64,000 bases of DNA from Moniliella sp. 'wahieum' (lineage: Eukaryota > Basidiomycota > Moniliellomycetes > Moniliellales > Moniliellaceae): NCBI GenBank assembly GCA_003971905.1, contig RSEE01000087.1:229328-293327 (forward strand), written 5' to 3'. The translations under genes and the position numbers were made by a program. Positions 23,080 to 34,503 of this stretch are shown here, piece after piece (the first letter of the stretch is position 1; each line of letters opens with the position of its first letter). Under the pieces are notes generated by a model. That model did no database searches, was not told the origin of the DNA, and was given only the letters and a program-made list of their open reading frames with translations.

Positions 23080-24672
23080 GATGGTGGTGGGGTGGGGGGG
23101 GGGGCGGGGTTAATGCGGCGCGGCGGTACTCCGCCTGTCCTGGGCCCAACACACTCTCCATCACAGGAACATCACAGTGTGATGTGGCCCAAGGCGGTGT
23201 CTGTGCGTGGGAGTGCAGTGTGCTCACGCAGGCCAACGTCTAACCCTACCCCTGCGGAGCCGACCAGCCACCGGCCATCGGCTGCCGCTGCTACCGGTCA
23301 CCGGTCACTGGCCACTGGTCACGCGTTCCTCGTCACTGGCTCTGGGCTACAGCACAGCCGCACCATCAGTCTGCCCACTCCAGCCTGCTCCATCCGCTTC
23401 AGACCCATTCCATCCTCAGCGCCTCAGCAACCTCAAACAGAGAGTTCCCTGTGGGAACCCCCGCAGAGAGGATCCGCTCTCGGTAATGGCAGTTGATTTG
23501 TATTGTATCACCGCAGGGGACATTCCTGTCCCCCAGGAAGGAACATTCTCAGAAGGAATGCACCTCAAGGAACCCCCCCAGGCTTGCCATGAAGGGCTGC
23601 TGGTGCCACTACGCCCGGGTGTGGTGGTACCAGATTTCCTTGAGCTAGCTACTCATGTACAGCCTTTTAGAGGATAGTGTCTCCTGTGATGATGTTACCG
23701 GTTCCCGCCCGTTGCCTTTTCGCCTCAACATCACATGTGGAAGCGAACAAGTTGGGCGAAATAAAAATGGGGTTATCACGGGCCTAGTAATAGCTAGCGA
23801 TGTGGGAGATGGACAATGCAGATGGTATTCCAGAACGACGAATAAGGAGAACTAACGTGGGGGACCCGCGGTCCAGTACATAGGCTAAGGCGCCTTATCA
23901 CCCTTTGCCTCTCTTATTTGACTTCCGAAGCCTCCACGTGTATCCTCAGGCTTGTTGGAACCCCTGTCTCCTCTAGGTGGCCTAAGGCTTAGACCTTAAC
24001 CCTTACCCACCACCATCGCGATTGCGTTGCTCTTGATCACCAGAGGTTCATAGCCCAAAACCCCTTGGGTTCTGCCGGTCTTACAACTAGAAAAATGGAC
24101 TGTGATAGGCACCCGGCTCAGAGGCCAGTCGAAGCTCGTGGAATGTCCGGGACGCGCGGCCCCACCGATGCACTGTGTGTATCGCGCCAGTGCGTGTCAC
24201 TGAAGGCCGATGGGCTCTGGACAACTGGCGGTCACCAGGGGATCCAAAGGCATACCCGATCACAGCAGCGCCCAATCCTGGAGATTTGACGGTACCATTT
24301 CCTCGCATCTATATCCGCCCCTACATCACCGCATGCAAGAGGCAATGTGAGTATCCAACAGTCAATCACGATGAGAAGGTAGAAGATCATTAGGTTGACA
24401 TTGTCCGGTACGGCGTCTAAACTGTCGCGAAAGCAAAAACGGAACGAAAAGCGACTCAAAACCACTCCGAACCAACAGATGAATGAATCCAACCGAGGTT
24501 CCAAGATGATCAGTCATGTAATAGGGAATGGGAACGGGGGGGCATAGCCCGCAGGCAGCCATCCGTCCAGATCACATACCCCACAACCGTGTAAGGAGCA
24601 AGCGGGGTGGGATCTGTTGAGAATCATTAATCACAACAAAAAACGGCTACAGCTCAACCCATATTGGGGAGC
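23080..24672. other. Promoter side of the TF gene and a gene-poor stretch
   Basis: A direct/inverted array built from ACCGGTCACTGG units lies at 23292-23322, about 210 bp upstream of the TF start. One frame at about 23485-23677 (MAVDLYCITAGDIPVPQE) is open and not of low complexity, but I recognise nothing in it. Otherwise no gene is visible and the sequence is less GC-rich than the coding blocks. Confidence 0.5.
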
Positions 24673-25016
24673 TTAGTGCCTGCGTTCGGCAGCCTTGATC
24701 CGCTCTTGCAGCGTAGTGGAGCGGTACATCTCGCTGGCCGATTGCTTGCTGTTGCCAGTTTGGGTGCGCTGCTGGGCCTCCCCCTCAGGCACTCGGAACG
24801 GCGTGGTGTGTGCGCCATCGTACGACGAGTGGGTGCGGGTCAACGGTTGGGCCGACGACGAGGTCTTCTTGGGACGCAGGAGCGACGTGAACGAGAATCC
24901 CTTCTGTTGAAGCGAGGCATGTGGGGGTCAGTACTCAGTAAGCATGCGGGCAGAAAGGTGCGGTGACGGGTTGGGGGATAAGAGCGAAGAAGGCAAAAGA
25001 GACAAGAACGCACCAT
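24673..25016 (-). CDS. Small Ser/Thr-rich protein, ATG-only first coding exon
   Basis: I do not recognise this protein. The model has a first coding exon of only the ATG (25016-25014), directly followed by donor GTGCGT, a 110-nt intron (25013-24904, ending TTCAACAG), and a second exon (24903-24673) that is open in one frame from AAG to the TAA stop. The product is 77 residues, beginning MKGFSFTSLLRPKKTSSS and ending in a charged helix QERIKAAERRH. It has no signal peptide or membrane segment. A TATATATA box lies about 130 bp upstream. Support comes from the clean splice signals, intact frame and upstream box; there is no homology support. An alternative is a start further upstream with a different first exon. 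Confidence 0.5.
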
Positions 25017-28000
25017 GATAGAAAATGGTAAACTGTTGTGGGTAGGGCAACAAGGTAGGACGGGTGTTGGTGTTTGTGTAGCGCTGATAGTGCGGTGGTG
25101 GATGGGGATGAGGATGAGGCAGGGGGCGGACAGGGGGGGGGGGTTATATATAGCAACAGAGGAGGGGGGCGGGGCATGGTCGGATGGGTCGCACAGACCG
25201 TCTTGCTGGGGTGCCAGCCCAGCCAAGCAGGTGACTCACTCCCTAGTGACGCTGTCACACGGTGTGCGCTGGATCCCTGTGCTGGGTGGTGTAGTGCGTA
25301 GGGCGTCGACACCCTTTGCCGCGTCGGGCGTCTACGCGTCTGTCTACCTGCGCTACCCCAGAGGGAAGTCACGCCACCTCGTCCGGGCGGCTGAGCAGTG
25401 TCCGCCTCACGCCATTGCCGGCGAGTACGGGGGGACTGTCCGACATACGTCCGCGCGGGCCCAGTGCCTAGCGCTGCCTGCCCCTGCCTGCCCCCACACT
25501 TTCAGGCCACCTGTTTCAGGCGCTCCACGGGCGCAGCCGGTGCGCAGCAGCAGCAGAACGCAGCAGAACACCGCAGAACACCCCCAACACCGGCCAGCGC
25601 ACCAGGCCACAGTACGCCACACCTCACGTCGCAGCACTGGGGCGCAGTCACTCCATGTCACATGTCACATGTATTACATGCCCTCCCCGATCTCACACGT
25701 CACATGTCACATCCCACCTCTTACACATCACATTGGCACTGCCCGGGCTCTTTCTCGCCCGCGTTCCATGTCACACGCTCACATCGCCATTACCTCGGCT
25801 TGGCCGCCAAGCTGCCTAGACACCGCCAAGTCACTTGTCAAACGCCGCCAAGCCAGACGTCGAGGCTGAGCTTGGCCATAAACTCTACGGTGGGACGCGC
25901 ATGTCCGCGGCCCAGCGGAGCGAACAGATCCCGGCGGGCTGGCTCGCTCTCAGCGCCATCTCGTGCAAAAGAACATCTCTTCTGTACAGTATACGCTACA
26001 GAGGAACATTAAACAGTCATCCCAGTCACTCGAGACCTGGTTGCAGAACAGGGACGGCCGAAGCGAAAAAACTGCGGATCTCCTAGGTCGAAGCAGGGGA
26101 AAAAGCAACTTGTGTCAGTGGGCTGAACGCACGAGCCACCTGTGGTGACTCAGTATCCCAGCCTCCCACGTCCAATTCACAGCAGTGAGGGTAGAAAAAG
26201 GCCGCCGCGGAACGAGGGTTATCCACAGGGAGTTTGCTGCGCACTGCGCAGTTCTACGCATGTGGTTGTGGGTAACCACTGCCGCGTTCAGGCAGACCTC
26301 CCTGCTCCACCCTCGCGACAGTCACTACCCCTCCCAACGGGCAACACGTTCCGCGGAGGAGACAGACCCACGGGACGGGCATCTTCCTGGGGAGGATCCA
26401 CCCGGGGAACAAGTGTTGCCGGTACGATGACCGCGCGGCTTCGAAAGGAGAAAGGAGAAACTGACGGCATGCAACGAACCATAGAGTAGTGATTTGCCAT
26501 ACAAAGCGTCAAGAGTTCCCCGTAATATGTTTTGCCGCCATGGGAGACCAACATGCCGCTTTCCTCTAACACTTGAATTACCACCGCCCCACGGAAAATG
26601 GTGGTGCACAGAGGAAGGAGAGCCTCGAGTTGGTTTTATGAACCAGCTGACGACGGTGCTCGATAAGCTTGGTATTTTCCCGTTCTTGCGTCCAGCAATC
26701 GCACGAAACACGTCTCAAGTCATCCCCACCCCTCGCGATCCCGTCCTAATCTCACGCCCGATTGCGTCACCACTGGCTCCCATCGTGGAAACAATTTCGT
26801 GCGCAACCTCAAAAGTTCTCCTCCCATCGATCCTGCAATCATGACCACGCATACTGCGATCAGTTGCTGCATATCTGTGGATCGTCTCCTGCACCGGTGG
26901 GCTGCTAACGTGATGGCGTATCAGCTGCTATATGGCGGTTCTGGAGAAATCCATATCCAGTTATATAGGCCAGACGTCCCCCCTCTTGCCCCATCTAACT
27001 TCATCCGGGTATCTGTGGATGAAGGTGTGCACTCATACTTTCACACCTTGGCTGACGGAGGAATGCGTGGGAGCCACAGCTTCATGGATATACCATTCGA
27101 GTCTATGGTCGAGATATTGGACCTCGCGCTCAAACGGCTTTGTTCCACAGTGACTCGGTGACGCAGACAGGGATCTCGAGATATAGTGTCCCTGTCACGA
27201 CCATGACCACGACTTTGGCCAAAGACGTGGAGTTCGATGCCGGATAGCATGTCTGGTAATTCGCCAGCGTGTTTGTGCTATGGACTGGGCCATTGAAGGG
27301 GCAGAGTAAGTTGTTCAACATGGTTCTGCCGGTACGCACAACAAGAAACCTCCGGCCTAGACAGCCAGCTCTTTTCGAACCCCTTTACGTCTGACTCCAC
27401 CGTACAATCCACACGACTCGTTCCATGACAGTGAGACGTAGAGTCTCGGGCATCGTCCCATTTTGCTCTCTTCCAGGAACGCTTCCGTCACATGAGAGTC
27501 CGTTGGAGAACACATTGGTTGAATTGAAGTGCGACTACACAGACTCTTGGGAGGATCGATGGATCGCGGGGTACTCGCTTAATATCTGGTTCACCGGCCA
27601 TTGTCATGATCTTCTGGTTGAGTGATTAGAATGGGATCGAGATATATACTTTGTCGGTGGTACTGGAACTCGCGAAAACGGCTGTCGCCTTTGTGGCATA
27701 TATACTAGGTGTCCGGTGCCCGTCAAGAACATGATATCGAAGATTGAGTTTGGTGTTAGTTGGCCGAGCTGATCCTTGGAGGTGTGCAGGCGCGAGAAGT
27801 ACGTTCGAATGGTGAGAGTCCTTTTGTTCGGTTGGAAAAGGAGGGAAGATGGGATTCCATCCAGTCCGGGTTCGAAAGGTAAGGAGTAGAGTGCGGAATG
27901 GCGCTCATATATTGTTGACGACATACGCCCAGCGAAGGGAGAATGGGAATGGGGGGCGTGCTGGGCGATCTGTCACTCTGATGTTGAGTTCTGGAGATTC

Positions 28001-29079
28001 TGATGACCCTCTTCGAGGGTGACGCCATCTCACTTATGGTGGTGATGTTGGTGGTCTAAGCCAGCCTACAACAGGGATATCAAGCAGCCAGTTGCCACCG
28101 GGATTAGCTGCTGCATACAGGAAAGACAGAAGCGAGAGAAGACCCTGGTAGAACTTCTACGCCTGAGAAGGGACTGAAGGAACTACCCTGTGGCCAAAAA
28201 TGCACGAGCCACCAGGTGGCTCACCTCCGGTTCAACATCATAAGAGGCGGGTGAGAACCTCAGGGAAAACAGCACAATGCAACGACCATTATGTGTGGTG
28301 TTGGTTGAAGCGGCCGGGAGCATCGTACTACACCTGGAAGAGACGGGCGGTCGAACAAGCCGGCGATACTATGATACAAAAGAGAGATTATGTGGGTTCG
28401 CATATCATTAGGCCCGAGAGGTCACAGCATCCGAACAGGTGGGGGAAGATGTTGGTATATGGAGAAGAGGCGAGATGCAGCGTAGTGGTCGGGTTAGAGA
28501 AGGTGACAAGAAGGAGATTAACCCAAGGGTCCTGCCTGTTGTCTTGTTGGGAAGAGGAGCGGAAGAGGAGGAGGAAGAGTGCCAGAATGGGACAGACTAA
28601 AGAGCGGACAAAATGGAAAATGATTCTAAGGGCCAAGGACCGCGATAGCCGCACACCGAGAGTTGCACTTGTGGTTCAATGGGTACGGTGGTGTCTGGCA
28701 AATCCGCAAGACCAAAGGTACTGGTCCGTCTTGCTGCCACCCATGCCTTTGCGGAAACTGAAATCCGAAGCACCCCAAACTCCATTCGGGACCAGCATGA
28801 CCAAATGCGAGACGGAGGAGAGCAACCGCCACCTCAAAACGATCTGCGCGGGGAAGAACTGAGGCCGCTGCTGTCCCAACAGGGCGTGTGATACGACCGA
28901 GATGCATCGCTGAGAGGTGGATCCCACCCTACTCACCTGTACGTTTTTATAGCGCTACACTCTCGGCGTCTCATCCCCTGCTACCACGGATTCTTCTCGT
29001 CCAATGGGTCCATATATCCAGTGTATTCCATTACGAGCAAGCAGCCAGCGTCTCTCGGGCCCAGGAGGAACGGGCGGGG
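25017..29079. other. Gene-poor block
   Basis: No recognisable gene is seen over about 4 kb. The block contains a TGTGACAT array in inverted orientation (25653-25734) and lower-GC sequence with scattered short frames. The longest, at 28200-28862 (+, 220 codons, Lys/Arg-rich), has no motif I recognise and is probably fortuitous or a relic. No LTR, terminal inverted repeat, transposase or reverse-transcriptase motif was found by eye. Confidence 0.5.
25145..25152 (-). promoter_or_regulatory. TATA box candidate for the small 77-aa gene
   Basis: TATATATA stands in otherwise G-rich sequence, about 130 bp upstream of the proposed ATG at 25016. The position suits a TATA element with a 5' leader of roughly 100 nt. 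Confidence 0.5.
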
Positions 29080-30264
29080 TTAGGGCGCCAAGAACTGGGC
29101 GCTGGTGTGGGCGCTGTACACCTGACCTTGGCGTAGGAGCGTGTCGGTGCCGGCCTGTTGGGCGAGGTGCGGGTGAAGAAAGGTGGCGTGGGGGGCACCA
29201 AACTCGATCATAGCTGAGCAACGTTGCTGGTTGCCGAGCTGCTGCCACCGGGCCCGGTCAGCACCATGGTCGAGCGCTTGCATTCGTGCGCCGCCCGTTT
29301 GGCTCGCCGGCGCCGGGTAGGCCGGTTGACCATTGGTCGTGTACAGTTGCGCTCCTACTTGGTCCGACCGCAGCACCACCTCCATCCCCGTCGAGGCAGC
29401 GGCCAAGCGCACGAGCCCAGCCTGCTCCGGCCCCCAAAAGTAGTAGTGGTCGTACCCGCCCGCAGGCATCTTGTCCCCCAGCGTCTTGCCCTTGGTAAAG
29501 TCGTGTGCGTCGCCGCTCGCAATGGGCAGCAGCTCGCCGGTCGGCAAACCCTGCGCGTCCGTCTCGAGCAACGTACTAGGCGGGAGCGTCAACGTGTGCG
29601 CATCAATTTGTCCGTGCTCCTCCAGCGCCGCAGGCAGCGACGAGCCGGCGGTGAGATTGAACCCCCAGTGGTGAGTGAGGTTGAGTGGCGTGACAGGGGT
29701 TGCATCTAGGATCTTGGCGCGGTAGAGCAGATGCACAGCGCCCTTGTCCTTGGGGTCAGTCGCGGTGGCCGGGGCCGTAAGGGCGACAAGGACTTCAACG
29801 CGAAGGTGGCCGGGGTAGCCTTGGTCGCCGTCGGGCGATTCGAGCGCAAACAGGGCCGAGGCCACCGTGTCGGCAGGCGCATCGGCAAGGCGGAAGAGGG
29901 TGGCGTCAGCGAGCGGGAGATGAGTCCAGATGCACTGGTCAAACGGCCCGTGCTGGAGCAAGCCCGGAGCAAGATGGTCCGGAGCGGGACCGCCGTGGTG
30001 GGAGATGCCGGGCGCACTGAACTCGAGCAGATGCGCCACCGAGGGCGGCGGACCAAAGGGGACCGCCCCGGCCGGCAGGCGGTTGGCAAAGCGGCCGACG
30101 ATGGGTGCGAAAAACGCGCGGTTGGGGGGCCGTGGAGCGCGGGTCCTCGTACGAGGGCAGCACCTCCTGGCCGGCGACCTGGATGGACTGGATGGTGAGG
30201 CCAAAGGGCAGCAGGGCGACCTGGAGCGTGGCGAGGCGAGAAGGATGGGCGTGAAGGCAGACAT
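29080..30264 (-). CDS. Aldose 1-epimerase (galactose mutarotase) family protein
   Basis: Cytosolic enzyme interconverting alpha and beta anomers of aldoses such as galactose and glucose, feeding the Leloir pathway. From MSAFTPILLA (start 30264) it shows LLPFGLTIQSIQVAGQ, FAPIVGRFANRLPAG, the catalytic-His region TPLNLTHHWGFNLTAG, GYDHYYFW, LYTTNGQ, and the segment MIEFGAPHATFLHPH whose Glu corresponds to the catalytic base. About 390 residues fits the family. The first 60 codons leave the frame near 30225 and return near 30130 beside a six-C run; read this way the N-terminal strands match the family, which favours assembly indels over a broken gene. From about 30120 to the stop the frame is open. 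The exact sugar preference, including glucose-6-phosphate 1-epimerase activity, cannot be decided. Confidence 0.88.
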   Translation of the reverse strand: MSAFTPILLASPRSRSPCCPLASPSSPSRSPARRCCPRTRTRAPRPPNRAFFAPIVGRFANRLPAGAVPFGPPPSVAHLLEFSAPGISHHGGPAPDHLAPGLLQHGPFDQCIWTHLPLADATLFRLADAPADTVASALFALESPDGDQGYPGHLRVEVLVALTAPATATDPKDKGAVHLLYRAKILDATPVTPLNLTHHWGFNLTAGSSLPAALEEHGQIDAHTLTLPPSTLLETDAQGLPTGELLPIASGDAHDFTKGKTLGDKMPAGGYDHYYFWGPEQAGLVRLAAASTGMEVVLRSDQVGAQLYTTNGQPAYPAPASQTGGARMQALDHGADRARWQQLGNQQRCSAMIEFGAPHATFLHPHLAQQAGTDTLLRQGQVYSAHTSAQFLAP

Positions 30265-30625
30265 GGTAGCCGCGAGGCGTACTGGTAAGGTGGGGGTAGC
30301 CGCCCCGACGAAGACACGCGCGTGGCTTTTATTCTGCACGCTCGCTCGGCCGAGTTGCGACAGGCGGTGCACGATGCGTCGCCCGCACAGACACACCGGT
30401 GCAATTCCGAATACGCACGCCCCCCCCAGCCCGACCTAATGTAACGTAATGCGACTGTGGGGTAATCTGCCCGGCGCTGTCTTGTGCTCTCTGGTTTCTA
30501 TAGCAGCGAGGAACTGCCGACCGTCGCCCCCCATCCGGATCATCCAGGAACAGACATGGCTGCGACTGCCATTCGAGCACCGCCGCTTGCAACACCCGCG
30601 CGGCCTCAGGCCTGAGCCTCACGCC
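30265..30625. other. Intergenic region, aldose epimerase promoter side
   Basis: GC-rich and without a supported gene. It contains the 5' flank of the epimerase gene and the 3' flank of the PPCDC gene, which is also on the minus strand. No clear core promoter element is visible. Confidence 0.4.
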
Positions 30626-31873
30626 TCACCCAGCAGCCGGTGCATCGCTCGCGGCCTCCGCAAGCGACGCAGGAACGAAGGCCGCGACGGCAGCCGCGGC
30701 GGCTGGTGCTCCCCGCTGCCCCTCCGCCCCATGCGCGGCATTGTGGGCATTGTGGGCATCGTGCGCATCGTGCGCATCATGCGCATGGTGGCCATGGTGG
30801 CCATGGTGGGCATCCAGGTGAGAAGGCGGCGGGGGCAGCGGGATGCGCTCCAGTGCAAATCTGCGCACACCACTTGCACAAATCGCGCCACTCGGCCATG
30901 GCGCCCTGGCCTACATCGCCACAGGCCAGGCGCTTCTCAATTGGGCCCACCACCTCGTACCCCAGCACCGACGACACGAAGCTAATGTGCTGTGCGGTGA
31001 GCGGGTGCATCCACATCAGCGTGTTCATCGCCGGGAAGAGGTAAGTTGGTGTGGTAGGCGACAGAGCACGCAGGAAGCTCGTCTGGACAGCCCCAAAGCA
31101 CATGGGAAATAAAGACAAGCAAAACGACAGTCAGCCAGATCTGAAGGTAGCAAGGGGTGTGGGGAGAGGGAGGGGGGGGGGGGAGTACACCAATATCGCA
31201 CAGCCCGGCGTTCAGTTGGCCAACAATCGGCCGAGCACGGTGCGATGAGCACCACGTCGCCCAGCGCCTTAGCTCAATGTGCAGGATCGGATCGCGGACG
31301 CGTTTCCACTGCGTCCACTCGTCCTCGTCGGTCCAGAGATGAAGACGGGGCCGCGTGGCGGCCAGACGTGCATCCCGTCGTGTCGCAGCTAAATTTTCCA
31401 TGGCCAAGTCAGCCGGTATAGTAGTCGCTATGCACCTCACTGGCTGCCTGCGCCTGCAGGGCCGCCGAGACAGGCGATCCCGATCGCCTTGGCTGGAGGG
31501 ACTGGTACTGGGACTGGGACTGGATCTGCCTCTGCCTCAGCCTCGGCCTCGGCCTCCTCGGCCTCGGGCGGGTCCTCGCCCAGGCCAAAGTCGAGCGTGG
31601 GGTTGGGCATCGGCCGACCGGCGGCAGTCCATGCCATGAGCTCAATCTGCCGATCGAAAAAATGCAACGAGGCCGGCGTGGCCACTACTTGAACGCGCAC
31701 ATTGCGATGCGCCAGCAAGCCCGACACGATATGTGGCATTTCAAGCTGGCACCGAGCCCGAGCACGCAAGCACCAATGGACTGGCCGTTTGCTCGACGGC
31801 GGCCGGTGCAGCGGCGGGTACGGCGACAGCAGCGAGGGAGGCACGTCGACTTCGCGCGCTGCAGCGGGCGCAT
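30626..31873 (-). CDS. Phosphopantothenoylcysteine decarboxylase (Hal3/Cab3 family)
   Basis: A flavoprotein that decarboxylates 4'-phosphopantothenoylcysteine in coenzyme A biosynthesis. Visible signatures in order: PLVLACSGSVPA (FMN-binding start), VVATPASLHFF, the catalytic His in DPILHIELRRW, PAMNTLMWMHPLTAQ with the conserved Asn, GYEVVGPIEKRLACGD with the catalytic Cys, and GQGAM. All three key residues occur on one chain. An acidic insert (EEAEAEAEAEADP and VPVPVPVP) lies between the first two strands. The intron 31190-31083 (GTGTACT donor, CCAG acceptor) interrupts after GLCD. Frame changes occur near 31770, 31250 and 30880. If the last is an indel, the protein ends in a His/Asp-rich tail (HHGHHAHDAHDAHD) with the stop at 30626; otherwise it stops near 30777. 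The start at 31873 is uncertain. Confidence 0.85.
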
Positions 31874-31910
31874 GCCCCAGTCGGCGGACGCGCACCCGCG
31901 CCGAGCCGGT

Positions 31911-34503
31911 TCACACGGGTAGCGCAGCCAGTCGTTCCGACAAACTGGCCCGGGGCGCCTCAGCCGCCTCTTCTCGATCTTCGGCCACGGCGACCAAACT
32001 ACCTTGCGCTCGCGCTTGGGCCGCTCCGGTTCCCCAGCCGCCGTGGACAAGAGGGGCGGCGCAGGACAGCCCTTCGAACGGCAGCGGGCGGAGAGTGGGG
32101 TCGGGGGGTCAGGTGCGGCTCTGCCTCGTGCGCTGCGGGCACCGAAGTAGCAAGGGAAGTATCAGGCGTGGACCCGCTAGGAGGGGTACCAAGGATGCGG
32201 CCAAAAGCCGTCAAAGAGCTACCGAGTACGCCCGCAACCACCTTGTTGGACGCGCCGGCAATGTCGCCCAAGTCGGAGGCAAGGCGTGTGCGCACACGAT
32301 TGCCAATCGCCAAGGCGGAAAACGACTCGTCCTCCCTCTGTCTCGTAGGAGCAGATTGCGCAGGCAGCATCGCCGGCGGTGGCAGAACCGATTCGGCGTC
32401 CTTAAAGCCCAAGGCCGAAGGCGACACGTTCTCAATAAACGCAACTGCGGCTTGAAGATTGACCAGTGCGTAGCTTTCTTCTCCGACGGATAGGCCCTGG
32501 GCACGGAACCGCTCGGTGAACAGTAGTTGGCTCACCAAATCGCGCGGGTTGGACTTGACAATGCTGTAAATCAGCAGCGGGAGGATCAAATCGGCCGAGG
32601 CGGCGCCCTGGGTCGGCGCGCGGGCGCCCGGAACGTCAACAGGAGCAGTGGGCTCGTCTCCTAGTACGGTTGTTGCCGGCTCTGCCCCGACGGCATCAAT
32701 CGCCGGCTCGTCACGCAGTTCAATGGGCGGCAAGCGTGCTACGCCTTCGGCCAACAAATGGTGGGCTTGGACCAGGACAGCAAGCTTGTCGTGCGGCGTG
32801 CGGCAATCCATCGCATCCAGGCTCGTCAGTAACGCGCCGCACTGGCGCACCAGCGTACCCAGCGTCTCGTTCACTTGCGCTCCAGCCTCGGAATCGGCGG
32901 GCGGAAGGACGGGCCCAAGTGGGGCAGATCGAGACCGAGCAGGTTCAGTGCAGCGATGCGCGAGGCCAACGTTGCGTCCAACTCGCGGTCGTCGAGTGGT
33001 ACGGCGCAAACAGGCGGTCGTACAGTTCGGTCGTCACCACCTCCTCGACCACATGCAGTTTGCCTGTGCACGGTGGCAAGAGCGGGGCTTCATCGTCTTG
33101 GACTCGCCCAGCTCGGGAGCAAGTTGAACAGCCACACTAGCATACAGAGATTGCACCGTCTCTGCCATCTCCTCCACGGACGCTTGGTAGGCAAGGGAGC
33201 AGGCCTCCGTGTCCGACTCGGAGCGGGAGCGGGACAGGGGCCCCAGGGGGGGCAGTGTGTGGGATCCGCTGTGGTTGGAACCAAGCGAGGCAACGCTTGT
33301 CCTGTCCGGTTTCCCGCACTGCTGCTTGAGCCTGTGGCAGGATTGGAGGGCATCTGCGGATAGAAGGCGGCGGCAAAGCTGGTTACTACATCGATCACTG
33401 CAGGGGGAATGTTGGCTTGAGCAAGGAGGTGGCCGATGCGCTTTTGCATGGCCGCCGCCATGGCCGCAAGGAGATCCGACTTGGAGAGAGCCTGCTCGGT
33501 GGGCCAGACGGGGCAGGTGATGGCGGCACGGCCAACTACCTGTACAAAGGAGACATTGTTTTCTTCGGTCGGCCCTATTGACATGATCGCGCAAGCCGGG
33601 CCCGAAGAGCGAGGAGGACGCGAGCCGGCAAACAGCCGTTCAAACGTGGAGCTCGGCCGGGGGCGGGACGCTGGGCGGGCGGTGGCGCGGCGTACAATAG
33701 CCGGGGCCAGGGTGAACTGATCGTCGGAAGCAGACTTGGGGTGGTGTGGGGTGGGGGGGCAGGGGGAGGGTGATGTGCGGGTTGGGGGGTCGGTCGCCAG
33801 GGCGGCAGAGGGCGGAAGGGCGGAGAGGAGCACAATATCGGCCAGGCGGGCTGGGTCGGTGTGGAGGGTGAAGCGGGGGTTGGGGACAAAGGCGCAGAAG
33901 ACGAGGGCGGGCGGGGCAGAGTCGGTGGCGGCGGTGTACGTGGCGCGCAGGCCCGAGAGGGTGACCAGGGGGCGCCGGCCTGGCGCAAGGGGGGGGTGAG
34001 CACGAGATGGTCGAGGACGAGGGCGAGGGGGATTTCCTGGCCCGGGGGCCACGGGGCGCGCGGGAGCAGCAGCGTGGCATGTCCGCCAGCCAGCAGGGCC
34101 AAGACGCGGCCCCAGTCGTTGGGGGGCCGAGCACGGGCACGGCGGCGAGCTTGTCGGCGAGGGCGGCGCCGAGGGAGGTGGGCGGGAGCGCCAGCTGCGC
34201 CAGACGGGTGGCCATGGCGTGCTGGGCGGCCTGGGCGGCAGCGAGGGGTGAGGTGGTGGTGGGGGTGGGCGGCGGGGACAGTGCGGCGGGGACTGGGGCA
34301 GGGGCAGGGGCGGGCGCTGGGGCGGGTGCGGGCGCGGGCGATGGGGAGGACGAGGGCGAGGGCGAGGACGCGGCCGAGGGCGATGGGGATGGGGAGGACG
34401 GCGACGGCGACGAGGGCGAGGGCGATGGGGCGGGGCGCGGGGGTGGGCGTGCGCGGCGGGGCGCATACGCCAGCGGCGCGTCGTACTCGCCGGCGGCGGG
34501 CAT
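31911..34503 (-). CDS. VPS9-domain protein, Rab5-type GEF
   Basis: Guanine-nucleotide exchange factor for Rab5/Vps21-type GTPases on early endosomes. From MPAAGEYDAPLAYAP (34503) it has a Pro/Ser/Ala low-complexity stretch, then sequence such as GLRATYTAATDSAPPALVFCAFVPNP that I do not recognise as a named domain, and MQKRIGHLLAQANIPPAVIDVV. The helical bundle plus VPS9 domain spans about 33080-32400: VVTTELYDRLFAP, LASRIAALNLLGLDL, DKLAVLVQAHHLL, ASADLILPLLIYSIVKSNPR, then YALVNLQAAVAFIENVSPSALGF with the conserved TNLQAA-type loop. The tail ends LSERLAALPV, stop 31911-31913. Frame changes occur near 34130, 33940, 33100, 32880 and 32080. It is closer to Muk1/Vps9-type fungal GEFs than to RIN proteins, since no SH2, RA or CUE domain is seen. 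The next gene starts about 37 bp downstream. Confidence 0.83.

Noticed and set aside
25653-25734. Candidate transposon terminal repeat because of its similarity to 3361-3395
   Set aside because: The similarity is limited to short CATGT/GTGAC repeats, the two sites enclose many ordinary genes, and no target-site duplication is visible.
27860-27885. GGGTTCGAAAGG, a B-box-like sequence
   Set aside because: No flanking stem complementarity and no A box upstream.
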